Below are positions 17,149-25,755 of a DNA stretch of 40,246 nt, in pieces. The position numbers and the translations under genes are program-made. The notes under the pieces are model-generated. The model searched no databases. It was not told the DNA's origin and was given only the letters and a program-made list of their open reading frames with translations. Source of the DNA: DSWT01 sp049975385 (GTDB taxonomy: Bacteria; Chloroflexota; Anaerolineae; B4-G1; SLSP01); the NCBI GenBank assembly GCA_049975385.1, contig JBNGDO010000030.1:1-40246 (forward strand), in the 5' to 3' direction. Numbering within the stretch: the stretch's first letter is position 1; each line of letters begins with the position of its first letter.

Positions 17149-18447
17149 ATGACACAGTTTACACATAAGCGAAATCCCGGAAACCGGCCATATCGACGGC
17201 AACGCTACCGCGCCCGCTCTAGCGTCCGCTATAGCGTCCTCTGCTGCCTCGTGTTGGCGCTGCTGCTCTCCGCCTGCGAGATGACGGCGAGTACGCCGGA
17301 AGCGACACGCGAAGATTCGCGCCCCATCTTCGTGGACAATTTCGAGTCGCTCGTCTCCGTCACCGGCAAAGTCATACCCGCCGTCTGGACGACAGTTAGC
17401 GCGCAAACCAGCGGCATGGTCACCGAGGTCCTCGTCGAAGAAGGCGCGCAGGTCGCCACCGGTGACGTGCTCGTGCGGCTGGACGACGCCGACGCCCAAC
17501 TGGCGCTCCGCCAGGCCGAAGCGGCCCTGGCCGCAGCGGAAGCGCAGGTCGCACGCACAAAAGTCGGCGCGCGCCCTGAAGAAATCGCCGTCGCCGAAGC
17601 ACAGGTTCTTGCAGCACAGACGGTCATCTCTGAAACGTTAGCGCAGCGCGACCAACTGTCGGCTGGAGCAAGCAATGCCGAAATCGCCGCGGCAGAAGCG
17701 GCTGTCGCCGCAGCACAGGCCCAACAACTGGCCGCCCGCCAACAACACGATGAGACGATGAAGTGCTATGACGTCCAGATGCCCGACGGCAGCACGCAAG
17801 AAACGTGCCCGCTGCTCGGCCCGATGGAAGAGCAAGCCCGTCAGGCGCTCCACGCCGCGAACGAAGCGTTGGCGGCAGCAGAAGCGCAGCTCGAGGCCGC
17901 CAAGTCCGGGATATGGGCGCAGCGTCGCGCCGCCGATGCGGGTGTCACCGCCGTGACCGCGCAATACGATATCGCCGTAGCGCAGCTCGAGTTGCTTAAG
18001 GCGGGCGTCCTCCAGCAAGACATTGCCATCGCCGAGGCCGCCGTCGCGCAGGCAAAAGTGACCGTTGATGCAGCACAGGTCGCGCTCGCGCGCACCACGA
18101 TCGCCGCGCCCTTCGGCGGAACCGTTACAAACGTTGCCATACGGCGCGGCGAATTCATCGCCCCAGGACAGCCGTTGATCACACTCGGCGACCTGAACAC
18201 CCTGCGCATCGAGACCACCGACCTCGACGAGATCGACGTGGCGCGAATCGCCGAGGGCCAGACGGCCACGCTCACCTTCGACGCCGTGCCCGACCTCACG
18301 CTCACCGGGCGCATCACGCGCATCGCGCCGATGGCCCAACCCGGCAGCGGCGGCGTCAACTACACCGTCGTCATCGATCCCGGCGAACTCCCCCCGCAGA
18401 TCCGCTGGGGGATGACCGTCTTCATCGACATCGAGACGAACCAGTAG
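17149..18447 (+). CDS. MacA/HlyD-type membrane-fusion lipoprotein
   Basis: 432 residues. N-terminal lipoprotein signal with lipobox LLSAC (Cys43), then a first biotinyl-lipoyl half (VSVTGKVIPAVWTTVSAQTS, about 69-110), an Ala-rich coiled-coil hairpin (about 112-300), a second lipoyl half (RTTIAAPFGGTVTNVAI) and a beta-barrel domain (LRIETTDLDEIDVARI). It is the adaptor of a MacAB-type export system. The hairpin is interrupted by a short loop holding Cys206 and Cys220, which could form a disulfide at its tip. The ribosome site is GAGAGGT. It sits 62 bases after the TetR gene and 116 before the permease. Confidence 0.93.
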   Translation: MTQFTHKRNPGNRPYRRQRYRARSSVRYSVLCCLVLALLLSACEMTASTPEATREDSRPIFVDNFESLVSVTGKVIPAVWTTVSAQTSGMVTEVLVEEGAQVATGDVLVRLDDADAQLALRQAEAALAAAEAQVARTKVGARPEEIAVAEAQVLAAQTVISETLAQRDQLSAGASNAEIAAAEAAVAAAQAQQLAARQQHDETMKCYDVQMPDGSTQETCPLLGPMEEQARQALHAANEALAAAEAQLEAAKSGIWAQRRAADAGVTAVTAQYDIAVAQLELLKAGVLQQDIAIAEAAVAQAKVTVDAAQVALARTTIAAPFGGTVTNVAIRRGEFIAPGQPLITLGDLNTLRIETTDLDEIDVARIAEGQTATLTFDAVPDLTLTGRITRIAPMAQPGSGGVNYTVVIDPGELPPQIRWGMTVFIDIETNQ

Positions 18448-18471
18448 ATTGAACGATGAAGGTAAGTTTTG

Positions 18472-18535
18472 TCAGCAGATTTAGCAGATTAAGCAGATTT
18501 TGTATCCCATCTGCTCAATCTGCTTAATCTGCTGA
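18472..18535. repeat. GCAGATTAAGCAGATT word-repeat hairpin
   Basis: Two 27-base arms (18472-18498 and 18509-18535) made of GCAGATT words, pairing at 25 of 27 positions around a ten-base loop. It lies between the membrane-fusion and permease genes of one operon. No T-run follows, so it probably does not terminate transcription. It may set the relative amount of permease message. Confidence 0.75.
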
Positions 18536-18563
18536 TGAAAAACAAGTACAGGCACACAAACAC

Positions 18564-20795
18564 ATGATTCTAAAAAACCTTCTCGGACGCAAAGTACGCA
18601 CGCTGCTCACCGTGTTTGGCATCGCGGTGGGCGTGGCGGCGGTGGTCGCCCTGGGCGCGATGGCCGACGGCTTCATCCAGGGTTACGGTGCGATGTCCGG
18701 CGGCAGCGGGGCCGACATCCTGGTCGTGCAGGACGACGCCCTGGATATCATGTTCAGCGCCGTCGATCAGGACGTCGGGCAGACGATTGCCGGTATGCCG
18801 GGCGTCACCGAGGTCTCGGAGATGGTCTACACCTTCGCCGCCACCGACGCCGCGCCGTACTTCATCGTCTACGGTTACGATACTGACGGGTTCGCCATCC
18901 AGCACTTCAAAATCGTAGACGGAGAGCCGTTATCGGCCGCAGCCGCCGGTCACGGCGGAAAGCCGCTGCTCCTGGGACACGCCGCCGCCGATGACATGGA
19001 AAAACAGGTGGGCGATACCTTCCGGCTCTACGAAAGCAGCTACCGGATCGTGGGTATCTTTGAGACCGGCGAGCCGTTCGAGGATGGCGCCGCCGTCGTG
19101 CTGCTGGAAGACGCGCAGCGCATCAACGGGAAGCCGCGCCAGGTCAACGCGCTGCTCCTCAAAGTGCGCGACGGGACCGACCTCGACGCCCTGCGCGCCC
19201 GCATCGAACGCCGCTTCGACAATCTCACCGCCACGAAATCGGCGGATTTCGCCGACGAACAGGATATGCTCCAGTACATCTACGTGTTCACGTGGTCCGT
19301 TTCCCTCATCGCCATCGTCATCGGCGGCGTGGGCGTGATGAACACGATGCTGATGAGCGTCTTCGAACGCACGAAGGAGATCGGCGTGCTGCGCGCCATC
19401 GGCTGGCGGCCTCGCCGGGTGCTGGGGATGATCCTCGGCGAATCGTTGATGCTCAGCCTGCTCGGCGGCGGGGCCGGGCTGCTGCTCGGATGGGCGGCCG
19501 TGCGCGGCGTGGCGAACGTCCCCACCATCAGCAGCATCCTGCCGCCGCAGTTCTCCACCGGACTAATCGTGCAGGGCCTCATCGTTGCGCTGGGATTGGG
19601 CCTCGTCGGCGGGGGCTTGCCGGCGTGGCGCGCGTCGCGGCTCACGCCCGCCGAAGCCATGCGCGCCGAAGGCGGCTCGGTCCACGGGAACCGGCACGTC
19701 CGCTGGGCCATGCTGCGCAACGTCCTGCGCCAGCCTACCCGCACGCTTCTCACGGTGATCGGCATCGGCGTCGCGCTGATGGCGATGGTCCTGCTGGGTG
19801 CGATGAGCAATGGGCTGCTCGACGCGTTCGACGGGCTGATGACCGGCGGCGGCGCTCACCTTCTAGGCATCGAGCGCGACGCCTCCGTCGATTTGAGCAA
19901 GATCGACGAGGACGTCGTGCGGCGCATCTCCGTGACGCCCGGCGTGCAGGCTGCGGAAGGCTTCCTCACCGGCTACACCACCCTCGGCAATCTGCCGTTC
20001 TTCATCGTCTTCGGCTACCAGCCGCGCGGCCTCTCCATCCGCGAGTTCCCAATCGTCGAGGGCGAATCCTTGACCACCAACCGGCAGATCATCCTGGGAC
20101 GCGTGGCGGCGACTAACCTGCGCAAGCGGGTCGGGCAAACGGTGCGCATCTTCGACAGCACCTTCAAGATCGTCGGCATCTACGAGACCGGCGTGCCCTT
20201 CCAGGACGGCGGCGGCGTGGTCACCTTGCGAGACGCGCAAAATCTCTTCGGGCAGACCCGGAAAGTCAGCTTCATGGGCGTTTGGCTGGAAGACCCGGAA
20301 CAGGTGGGGGCCGGCAAACAGGAGATCGAGGCGCGCTTCCCCGAAGTATCGCTGGGACAGGCCAGCGACTTCACCGAAAATTTGGTGGATATGCAGATGA
20401 TGAAGGCCAGCACGTGGGGCATCGCGCTGATGGCGCTCGTGGTGGGCAGCCTGGGGATGACCAACACGATGGTGATGAGCGTCATCGAACGCACGCGCGA
20501 GATCGGCGTGCTGCGCGCCTTGGGCTGGCGCAAGCGCCGCGTGCTAGGGATGATCGTCCGCGAGTCGGTGGCGCTGAGTCTAATAGGCGGGGTCGCCGGG
20601 ACAATCGTCGGCATAGCCTTTGGTCTGGCGCTCAACTTGCACCCGATGATGCAAGGATTTTTCACGATGCAATACAACGTCGGGCTTTTCGCGCAGGCAT
20701 TCGGCACCGCACTTGTGCTGGGCGTCATCGGCGGCGTCTATCCTGCCTGGCGTGCATCAAATTTGCAGCCGGTGGAGGCGTTGCGGTATGAGTAG
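18564..20795 (+). CDS. Tandem-duplicated MacB/FtsX-type ABC transporter permease
   Basis: 743 residues, twice the usual permease length. Each half has an N-terminal membrane helix (NLLGRKVRTLLTVFGIAVGV; NVLRQPTRTLLTVIGIGVAL), a MacB-type periplasmic domain, and three C-terminal FtsX helices (GVMNTMLMSVFERTKEIGVL; GMTNTMVMSVIERTREIGVL). The second half starts near residue 382. MacB and LolCE-type permeases normally work as dimers of single units, so this chain could act as a covalent pseudo-dimer. With the lipoprotein adaptor and the ATPase at 21554-22426 it forms a mechanotransmission-type exporter. The stop codon lies inside the inverted repeat that bounds the next gene. Confidence 0.94.
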   Translation: MILKNLLGRKVRTLLTVFGIAVGVAAVVALGAMADGFIQGYGAMSGGSGADILVVQDDALDIMFSAVDQDVGQTIAGMPGVTEVSEMVYTFAATDAAPYFIVYGYDTDGFAIQHFKIVDGEPLSAAAAGHGGKPLLLGHAAADDMEKQVGDTFRLYESSYRIVGIFETGEPFEDGAAVVLLEDAQRINGKPRQVNALLLKVRDGTDLDALRARIERRFDNLTATKSADFADEQDMLQYIYVFTWSVSLIAIVIGGVGVMNTMLMSVFERTKEIGVLRAIGWRPRRVLGMILGESLMLSLLGGGAGLLLGWAAVRGVANVPTISSILPPQFSTGLIVQGLIVALGLGLVGGGLPAWRASRLTPAEAMRAEGGSVHGNRHVRWAMLRNVLRQPTRTLLTVIGIGVALMAMVLLGAMSNGLLDAFDGLMTGGGAHLLGIERDASVDLSKIDEDVVRRISVTPGVQAAEGFLTGYTTLGNLPFFIVFGYQPRGLSIREFPIVEGESLTTNRQIILGRVAATNLRKRVGQTVRIFDSTFKIVGIYETGVPFQDGGGVVTLRDAQNLFGQTRKVSFMGVWLEDPEQVGAGKQEIEARFPEVSLGQASDFTENLVDMQMMKASTWGIALMALVVGSLGMTNTMVMSVIERTREIGVLRALGWRKRRVLGMIVRESVALSLIGGVAGTIVGIAFGLALNLHPMMQGFFTMQYNVGLFAQAFGTALVLGVIGGVYPAWRASNLQPVEALRYE

Positions 20796-20840
20796 CGGTC
20801 AGCTTTTAGCGATCAGCTTTCAGCTTTCAGCGGTCAGCCA
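20794..20840. repeat. AGCTGA-type word repeat, left boundary of a gene cassette
   Basis: AGCGGTCAGC / AGCTTTCAGC words. Bases 20794-20818 form an inverted repeat with 21510-21534 (23 of 25 matching). The left copy covers the last bases of the permease stop codon. Confidence 0.75.
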
Positions 20841-20854
20841 GAAGGGGGCGGGTG

Positions 20855-21529
20855 ATGTTTAACGTTTGCCACAAGTGCGGCCTTTATCGCGCGGACAAGA
20901 TCATCGACCCGGCTGGGCCGTATGCGATTTGCCCGGAGTGTGGGCACGCGCACCTGTTCCGCGCCTTGCCGCTGCTCATCGTTTCCGGCGCGAGCGGTAC
21001 GGGGAAATCCACCGTCTGCAACGCGCTCTTGGGGCATTTCACCGCCGCCGTGCTGCTGGACAGCGACATTCTCTGGTGCCCGGCGTTCAACAGTCCGGAG
21101 AACGACTACCGCGACTTCTTCGAGATTTGGCTGCGGATGGCCAAGAACATCGGACAATCAGGGCGACCGGTGGTTCTTTTCGGTGCGGGGGCCGGCGTGC
21201 CCAGCAACATCGAACCGTGCATCGAGCGGCGGTACTTCTCCGCCATCCACTACCTCGCCCTCACCTGCGCCGACGACGCCCTCGCCGCCCGGCTGCGCGC
21301 GCGCCCGCAGTGGCGTGACAGCGCCGGCGATGCCTTCATCGAGGACCAAATCAACTTCAACCGCTGTTTCAAGGAAACCGGCCCCACCCTCGATCCGCCC
21401 ATCACGACGCTGGACACGACGCATGCCACCTTGGATGAAACGGTAGCGCAGGTAATGCTGTGGATCAAGCAAGCAATCAGCCTTCAGCCTTCAGCCAAGC
21501 CAAGCCGAGAGCTGATCGCTGATAGCTGA
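20855..21529 (+). CDS. Zinc-ribbon P-loop NTPase, possible small-molecule kinase
   Basis: 224 residues from ATG 20855 (a GTG at 20852 is also possible), with AAGGGGG upstream. The N-terminal zinc ribbon has Cys5, Cys8, Cys26 and Cys29 (CHKCG ... CPECGH). A Walker A motif GASGTGKS follows at about 45-52, then LLDSDILW, typical of nucleoside-kinase-like P-loop proteins. I do not recognise the exact family; a shikimate-kinase or adenylylsulfate-kinase-like role is possible but not shown. The last residues (RELIADS) are encoded by the flanking word repeat. The gene separates permease and ATPase of one exporter, which looks like a cassette insertion. Confidence 0.8.
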   Translation: MFNVCHKCGLYRADKIIDPAGPYAICPECGHAHLFRALPLLIVSGASGTGKSTVCNALLGHFTAAVLLDSDILWCPAFNSPENDYRDFFEIWLRMAKNIGQSGRPVVLFGAGAGVPSNIEPCIERRYFSAIHYLALTCADDALAARLRARPQWRDSAGDAFIEDQINFNRCFKETGPTLDPPITTLDTTHATLDETVAQVMLWIKQAISLQPSAKPSRELIADS

Positions 21530-21540
21530 CCGCTGACAGC
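21476..21540. repeat. AGCTGA-type word repeat, right boundary of the cassette
   Basis: CAGCCTTCAGCC words followed by 21510-21534, the inverted copy of 20794-20818. It covers the stop codon of the zinc-ribbon P-loop gene and ends 14 bases before the ATPase start codon. Confidence 0.75.
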
Positions 21541-21553
21541 TAAAGAGGTAACT

Positions 21554-22426
21554 ATGACCGAAGAAAACATTATCGAAACCCGCGAATTGACGAAAGTTTA
21601 CGGCGACGGCGCGCAGGTGCGGGCGTTGGATGGGGTGAGCATCCGGATAGCGCACGGGGAGTTCCTCACCGTGATGGGGCCATCCGGCTCTGGGAAATCG
21701 ACGCTGCTGAACCTCATCGGCGCGCTGGACCGTCCCACGAGCGGGGAAGTGCTCATCGACGGGCAAAATTTAGCGAAGGTCAAAAACCTGGACACCTTTC
21801 GCGCGCGGACCGTTGGCTTCATTTTCCAGATGCACAACCTCATCCCCACGCTGAACGCGCGCGAAAACGTCGAAACGCCGATGATGGGCCAGATCGGCGG
21901 ATCCGGTAAACGCCGTCAGCGCGCTGAGGAACTACTCGCACGCGTTGATCTAGCCAGAAGGGCGTCTCATCTGCCCAACCAGCTTTCGGGCGGCGAACGC
22001 CAGCGCGTCGCCATTGCCCGCTCGCTGGCGAACGAACCCGCGCTCGTCCTCGCCGATGAACCCACCGGCAACCTCGACTCGCAGAGCGGCGCGGACGTCA
22101 TCGCGCTGCTGCGCCAGCTCAACCGCGATTTGGGAACGACGATCATCATCGTCACCCACGATCCGGCGGTGGCCCGGCAGACCAACCGCGTGCTGGTGAT
22201 GCGCGACGGCCAAATCGCCGACGATCACCAGGTCGGGCATCCCTTTGAGGAAGACCTCAAGGAATTCCGCAGTTCCGGCCTCGGCCAGGCGCTGCTCGAT
22301 GGCGACCCGGAAGCGCTCGCCTGGCTGACCTCCAGCGGGATGGGCGCGCTACAGAAATTGCTCAATATCAATAGTACACGGATGAACACGGATTTCACGG
22401 ATAAGATCAAAGAGAAAAATTCATGA
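21554..22426 (+). CDS. MacB/LolD-type ABC transporter ATP-binding protein
   Basis: 290 residues. Walker A GPSGSGKST at about 42-50, Q-loop in VGFIFQMHNLIPTLNARENV, signature LSGGERQR, Walker B LVLADEPTGNLD, and switch His in IIIVTHDPAVARQ. FIFQ...NLIPTLNA..NV and the GNLD ending are typical of the MacB/LolD/FtsE group, which pairs with FtsX-type permeases, so it energises the permease at 18564-20795. About 18 C-terminal residues (STRMNTDFTDKIKEKNS) translate a CACGGAT word repeat and are probably a non-functional extension. AAAGAGG precedes the start. Confidence 0.95.
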   Translation: MTEENIIETRELTKVYGDGAQVRALDGVSIRIAHGEFLTVMGPSGSGKSTLLNLIGALDRPTSGEVLIDGQNLAKVKNLDTFRARTVGFIFQMHNLIPTLNARENVETPMMGQIGGSGKRRQRAEELLARVDLARRASHLPNQLSGGERQRVAIARSLANEPALVLADEPTGNLDSQSGADVIALLRQLNRDLGTTIIIVTHDPAVARQTNRVLVMRDGQIADDHQVGHPFEEDLKEFRSSGLGQALLDGDPEALAWLTSSGMGALQKLLNINSTRMNTDFTDKIKEKNS

Positions 22427-22447
22427 TCATCCGCAGAATCCGTGTGC
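22373..22447. repeat. CACGGAT word repeat
   Basis: Direct CACGGAT words (ACACGGATGAACACGGATTT) at 22376-22400, with complementary ATCCGTGT near 22438-22445. It encodes the C-terminal tail of the ATPase and runs almost to the start of the next gene. Confidence 0.65.
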
Positions 22448-22457
22448 AAAATTCAAA

Positions 22458-25040
22458 ATGAAGACACGACCACAGGTAACGTATCACACACAACTAAGCA
22501 TCGACGGCAACCCGGCGCTGATCCAGGCCGGGGTGCTGCACTATTTCCGGCTGCCCCACCCCGACTTGTGGGCGCCGGCGCTGCAACGGATGCGCGCGAG
22601 CGGCCTCAACGCCGTCGTCGTCCCTTTCCCGTGGGCGTATCACAGCCCGGCGGCGGGCGAGATCGGTGGGGCCAACCTCTACGACTTCACCGGCCCGCGC
22701 GACGTGGCGCGCCTGCTGGACGCTGTCGAGGCGGCGGGGCTATGGCTCATCGCCGACGTAGGGCCGTGGATCGAGGCCGGTTTGAACGCGGGCGGCCTTC
22801 CCGCCTGGTTCCTGAACGCGCCCGGCGCCCCCCCCGACTGCGCCAGCGCCGTGCCCGCCGGGCCATCCTTCGCCTTCCTGCGTTACGTGCGCGAGTGGTG
22901 GGAGCGCCTGTTCCCCTTCCTAATCGAGCGCCCCAACCTGCTGCTCCTCGCCGTGGACCCCGGTTCGTGCGCCAGCGGGACGGGGTTACCCGGACGATCT
23001 TTGCCACGTTACGTCCGCAGCCTGGTCGAAATGGCGCGTGAACTTGGCGCGCCCGGGCCGTTTGCCGTCCCGTCACAGCACCTCGACACTGACAGCGACA
23101 CCGATGCCGTCGCCAGGGCCACGATCGTGCCATTACACCGGCGGGATCACGAGGCGCTGTTCGACGCGGATAACGGAGCTGATGAAACCGCGGGGCTGCA
23201 CATCCTGGAAACCGCACCGCCCTTCACCTACGACGGCGAAAGCCGTGAACGGCTGCGCCAGCGACTCGGCGCGGAACACCCCCGCGTTCTCATCAGCCGC
23301 ATCCTGGGCCAGGGGGCGTTGAGCTACGCAGTCGCGCCAGTGCATGCCGGAATCAACTGGGGATACTGGGGCACAACAGACGCCTGCACCGCGACCGGTT
23401 TAGGGGCACCGCTGGAGGAAGGGGCAACACCTACCGTCGCGTACTTCCACACGCGGCAACTGGCACTCACCGTTGAGACACTCGGCGGGGTGTTGACCGC
23501 CGCTCAGCCGAAATCCACAGTCTACAGCAGCGCAGACCGCGTCTTGCGCGCGGCACGCGCCTCAGACGCCACAACCGTCACTTTCCTCGACACGGCCAAC
23601 GCGAGCGCGGCGGAGACACACCTCTCACTTGCCCTCGGCGATGCGATGCTCGCAACAGCCCCCATTGCCCTGCCGGGAGAGGCCGTACGTATCTTGCCAC
23701 TGCACTGGCGCATCCCGGGGGGACTCTTGCTGACAACGACGCTGGAACCGGTGCTCCTGATGACCGTCGCCGGACGGCACCTGCTCGTGCTAGCGAACGA
23801 GAGCGGCGGCGATCTGCTGCTCTCCGGCGATTTCCGTCCCCGTCACACGCGCGGGCCGGTGCGTACGCAGCGCACAGCAGAGGGCCTGGCCGTGCGTTTC
23901 GAAGCGGCGCGCTGGGTTTCGCTGCTGCTCGACGGGCCGGAGGGCGTGCTGCAATGCCTGGCGCTAGAGCCGCACTTCGCGGCGAGGGTGTGGCCCCTCG
24001 ACGACGCCTGGCGCACGACGCCGGCCTATCCCGCTGCGTGGCAGCCCGCCCCGGAAGACCCGGCGCGCGGCCTGGTCATCGGCCCGGAATTGGCCCAGCC
24101 GCACGCCGACGGCAGCTTCAACTACCTCACCGGGGAAAAGGGCTTCGGCTATCGCTGGGGACCGTGGCGCGGCAGCGATCCGCACACATGGCTCGCCCCC
24201 ATCACCTGGCGCGACGCACCGCTCATCCACCTGCCCGCGCTCGTTTGGGAATCCCGCACCGCCGCCCACGAAATCGCGCCGGATTACGACGACCAGACGT
24301 GGAAAACCATCTTCGTCCCCCCTACCCCTGACGCCACTCCTGCCAGCGCACCCGGCGGGTTTGTATGGTATCGTGGACGTTTCACCGGCGCGGCGCAGGA
24401 AGTCACACTCTACTGCGATCAGGCGTGCGACGTTTTCCTCAACGGGACGCTCATCGCAGCGCTCAACACCCCGGCGCACGCTGCGCCCGGCGCACCGAAG
24501 ACGCTTCCGCTGCCCGTGCAAGCGCAAGGCGAACACAACGTCCTTGCTGTGCTCGTGGAAAACAGCGGGCACCAGCAACAGTGGGGGATCACACCGCGCG
24601 TTCAAGGCCTGGCAGCCTGCGCGCTGGATAGCGCTACGCCCATCACGTGGCGCTCGCGCCGGGGATTGAGCGGGGAACGCGCCGTACAGGGATTCCCCGG
24701 TTACGCAAGTTGGACGCTCGTCCCGGATGACGGTGCACCGCACCTCAACTGGCATCGCGCCACCTTCGCGCTGAACCTACCGGACGGTGTGGAAACGCCC
24801 CTCTTTTTGTTCCTGGATCAGACGCCAAGCCGGGCGTATCTGTTCCTCAACGGGCAATTAATCGGGCGCTATTGGGATGGTCGCAGCCCGCAACAGCGCT
24901 TCTGGCTGCCGGAGGGCATTCTGCGCCGTAACGCGGAAAACGAACTTCTCATCGCCCAGTGGACGCGCGGCGCGCAGCCGGGTATCGGCATAGCACGATT
25001 GGAACACGGTAGCGTTGTACAATGGCAGGGGACATCGTAA
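22458..25040 (+). CDS. GH35-like beta-galactosidase homologue with altered active site
   Basis: 860 residues. The N-terminal TIM-barrel matches glycoside hydrolase family 35: GVLHYFRLPHPDLWAPALQR, then GPWIEAGLNAGGLPAWFL (usual GPYICAEW.FGGLP.W), and HAGINWGYWG ... GAPLEEGATPTVAYFHTRQL near 325-370. C-terminal beta domains with galactose-binding-like modules follow (VWYRGRFTGAAQEVTLYCD; AYLFLNGQLIGRYWDG). Where active members have the acid/base motif with ENEYG, this one reads LLLLAVDPGSC (about 161-171), so the catalytic Glu is missing; Glu251 may be the nucleophile position. It may be inactive or have a changed mechanism. No signal peptide and no good ribosome site. Confidence 0.82.
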   Translation: MKTRPQVTYHTQLSIDGNPALIQAGVLHYFRLPHPDLWAPALQRMRASGLNAVVVPFPWAYHSPAAGEIGGANLYDFTGPRDVARLLDAVEAAGLWLIADVGPWIEAGLNAGGLPAWFLNAPGAPPDCASAVPAGPSFAFLRYVREWWERLFPFLIERPNLLLLAVDPGSCASGTGLPGRSLPRYVRSLVEMARELGAPGPFAVPSQHLDTDSDTDAVARATIVPLHRRDHEALFDADNGADETAGLHILETAPPFTYDGESRERLRQRLGAEHPRVLISRILGQGALSYAVAPVHAGINWGYWGTTDACTATGLGAPLEEGATPTVAYFHTRQLALTVETLGGVLTAAQPKSTVYSSADRVLRAARASDATTVTFLDTANASAAETHLSLALGDAMLATAPIALPGEAVRILPLHWRIPGGLLLTTTLEPVLLMTVAGRHLLVLANESGGDLLLSGDFRPRHTRGPVRTQRTAEGLAVRFEAARWVSLLLDGPEGVLQCLALEPHFAARVWPLDDAWRTTPAYPAAWQPAPEDPARGLVIGPELAQPHADGSFNYLTGEKGFGYRWGPWRGSDPHTWLAPITWRDAPLIHLPALVWESRTAAHEIAPDYDDQTWKTIFVPPTPDATPASAPGGFVWYRGRFTGAAQEVTLYCDQACDVFLNGTLIAALNTPAHAAPGAPKTLPLPVQAQGEHNVLAVLVENSGHQQQWGITPRVQGLAACALDSATPITWRSRRGLSGERAVQGFPGYASWTLVPDDGAPHLNWHRATFALNLPDGVETPLFLFLDQTPSRAYLFLNGQLIGRYWDGRSPQQRFWLPEGILRRNAENELLIAQWTRGAQPGIGIARLEHGSVVQWQGTS

Positions 25041-25142
25041 GAATGCGATAGTTTATGTACTGAGCAAACAGCCCATATCTTCTAACGGTGTGCTATAATG
25101 TAAGTATAGCCGTAAGCTGTGGCGGAAAGGAAAGTACAGGAT

Positions 25143-25385
25143 ATGGACGAGCAAACTAAAGCACATCCACGCATCGAGATAAATCCAGACATTATGTTTG
25201 GCAAACCGGTCATCAAAGGGACGCGAATCACAGTAGAACATCTGTTGCGCAAGTTAGCCGGTGGGATGTGGGTAGAGCAGATTTTGAACGATCATCCGCA
25301 TCTCACAGCCGATGACATTTACGCTGCTGCTGCATTCGCCGCAGACTATATGGCACAGGAAGAAGTCATCTTCGCCGGAGTATAA
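25143..25385 (+). CDS. DUF433-family antitoxin-like protein
   Basis: 80 residues from ATG 25143; an in-frame GTG at 25119 is also possible, and neither has an ideal ribosome site. The DUF433 core is clear: RIEINPDIMFGKPVIKGTRI, TVEHLLRKLAGGMWVEQIL, HPHLTADDIYAAAAFAADY. These short winged-helix-like proteins are usually the first gene of a pair with a PIN-like DUF5615 protein, as here, four bases upstream. It probably binds its own promoter and neutralises the partner. A perfect TATAAT lies at 25094-25099. Confidence 0.87.
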   Translation: MDEQTKAHPRIEINPDIMFGKPVIKGTRITVEHLLRKLAGGMWVEQILNDHPHLTADDIYAAAAFAADYMAQEEVIFAGV

Positions 25386-25389
25386 CGCT

Positions 25390-25743
25390 GTGAGATTCAT
25401 GGCTGGCGAATGCTGTGACGCAGTCACAGTTGAGGCCTTGCGCGATGATGGGCACGATGTACTATACGTCATCGAATCGCTGCGTGGAGCAACCGATGAT
25501 GTTGTTTTAGAGCAAGCTTTCGCCGAAAACCGTATTCTACTGACAGAAGACAAGGACTTCGTCGAACTGGTCTACCAGTTACGCTATCCGGCTTATGGCA
25601 TCATCTTGCTACGATTCGAGACGCAAGATGCCGGGCAGAAAATCCCCCGGTTGCGCACATTGCTCATTGACGAGAGTGATCGAATTGCAGGCGCATTTGT
25701 CGTGTTGGATCCGAGAAGAACCCGTATCCGGCCTCTGAGATAG
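25390..25743 (+). CDS. DUF5615-family PIN-like protein
   Basis: 117 residues from GTG 25390, giving the usual family start MRFMAGECC. The family is a PIN-domain relative and the putative toxin (nuclease) partner of DUF433. Visible: VEALRDDGHDVLYVIESLRG, then the second acidic site in ILLTEDKDFVELVYQ. In most members the first motif reads LADE; here it is MAGE, so the first conserved acid is a glycine. That could weaken or abolish nuclease activity. It starts four bases after the DUF433 stop. The open frame upstream of 25390 overlaps DUF433 and is not likely used. Confidence 0.85.
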   Translation: MRFMAGECCDAVTVEALRDDGHDVLYVIESLRGATDDVVLEQAFAENRILLTEDKDFVELVYQLRYPAYGIILLRFETQDAGQKIPRLRTLLIDESDRIAGAFVVLDPRRTRIRPLR

Positions 25744-25755
25744 TCTCTATGCAAC

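Noticed and set aside
18472..18535. Direct GCAGATT repeats as a CRISPR array
   Set aside because: Repeats are short, contiguous, and part of a hairpin; there are no spacers.
20794..21540. Insertion sequence carrying the zinc-ribbon gene
   Set aside because: No transposase, no target-site duplication and no IS-like termini; only word-type inverted repeats are visible.
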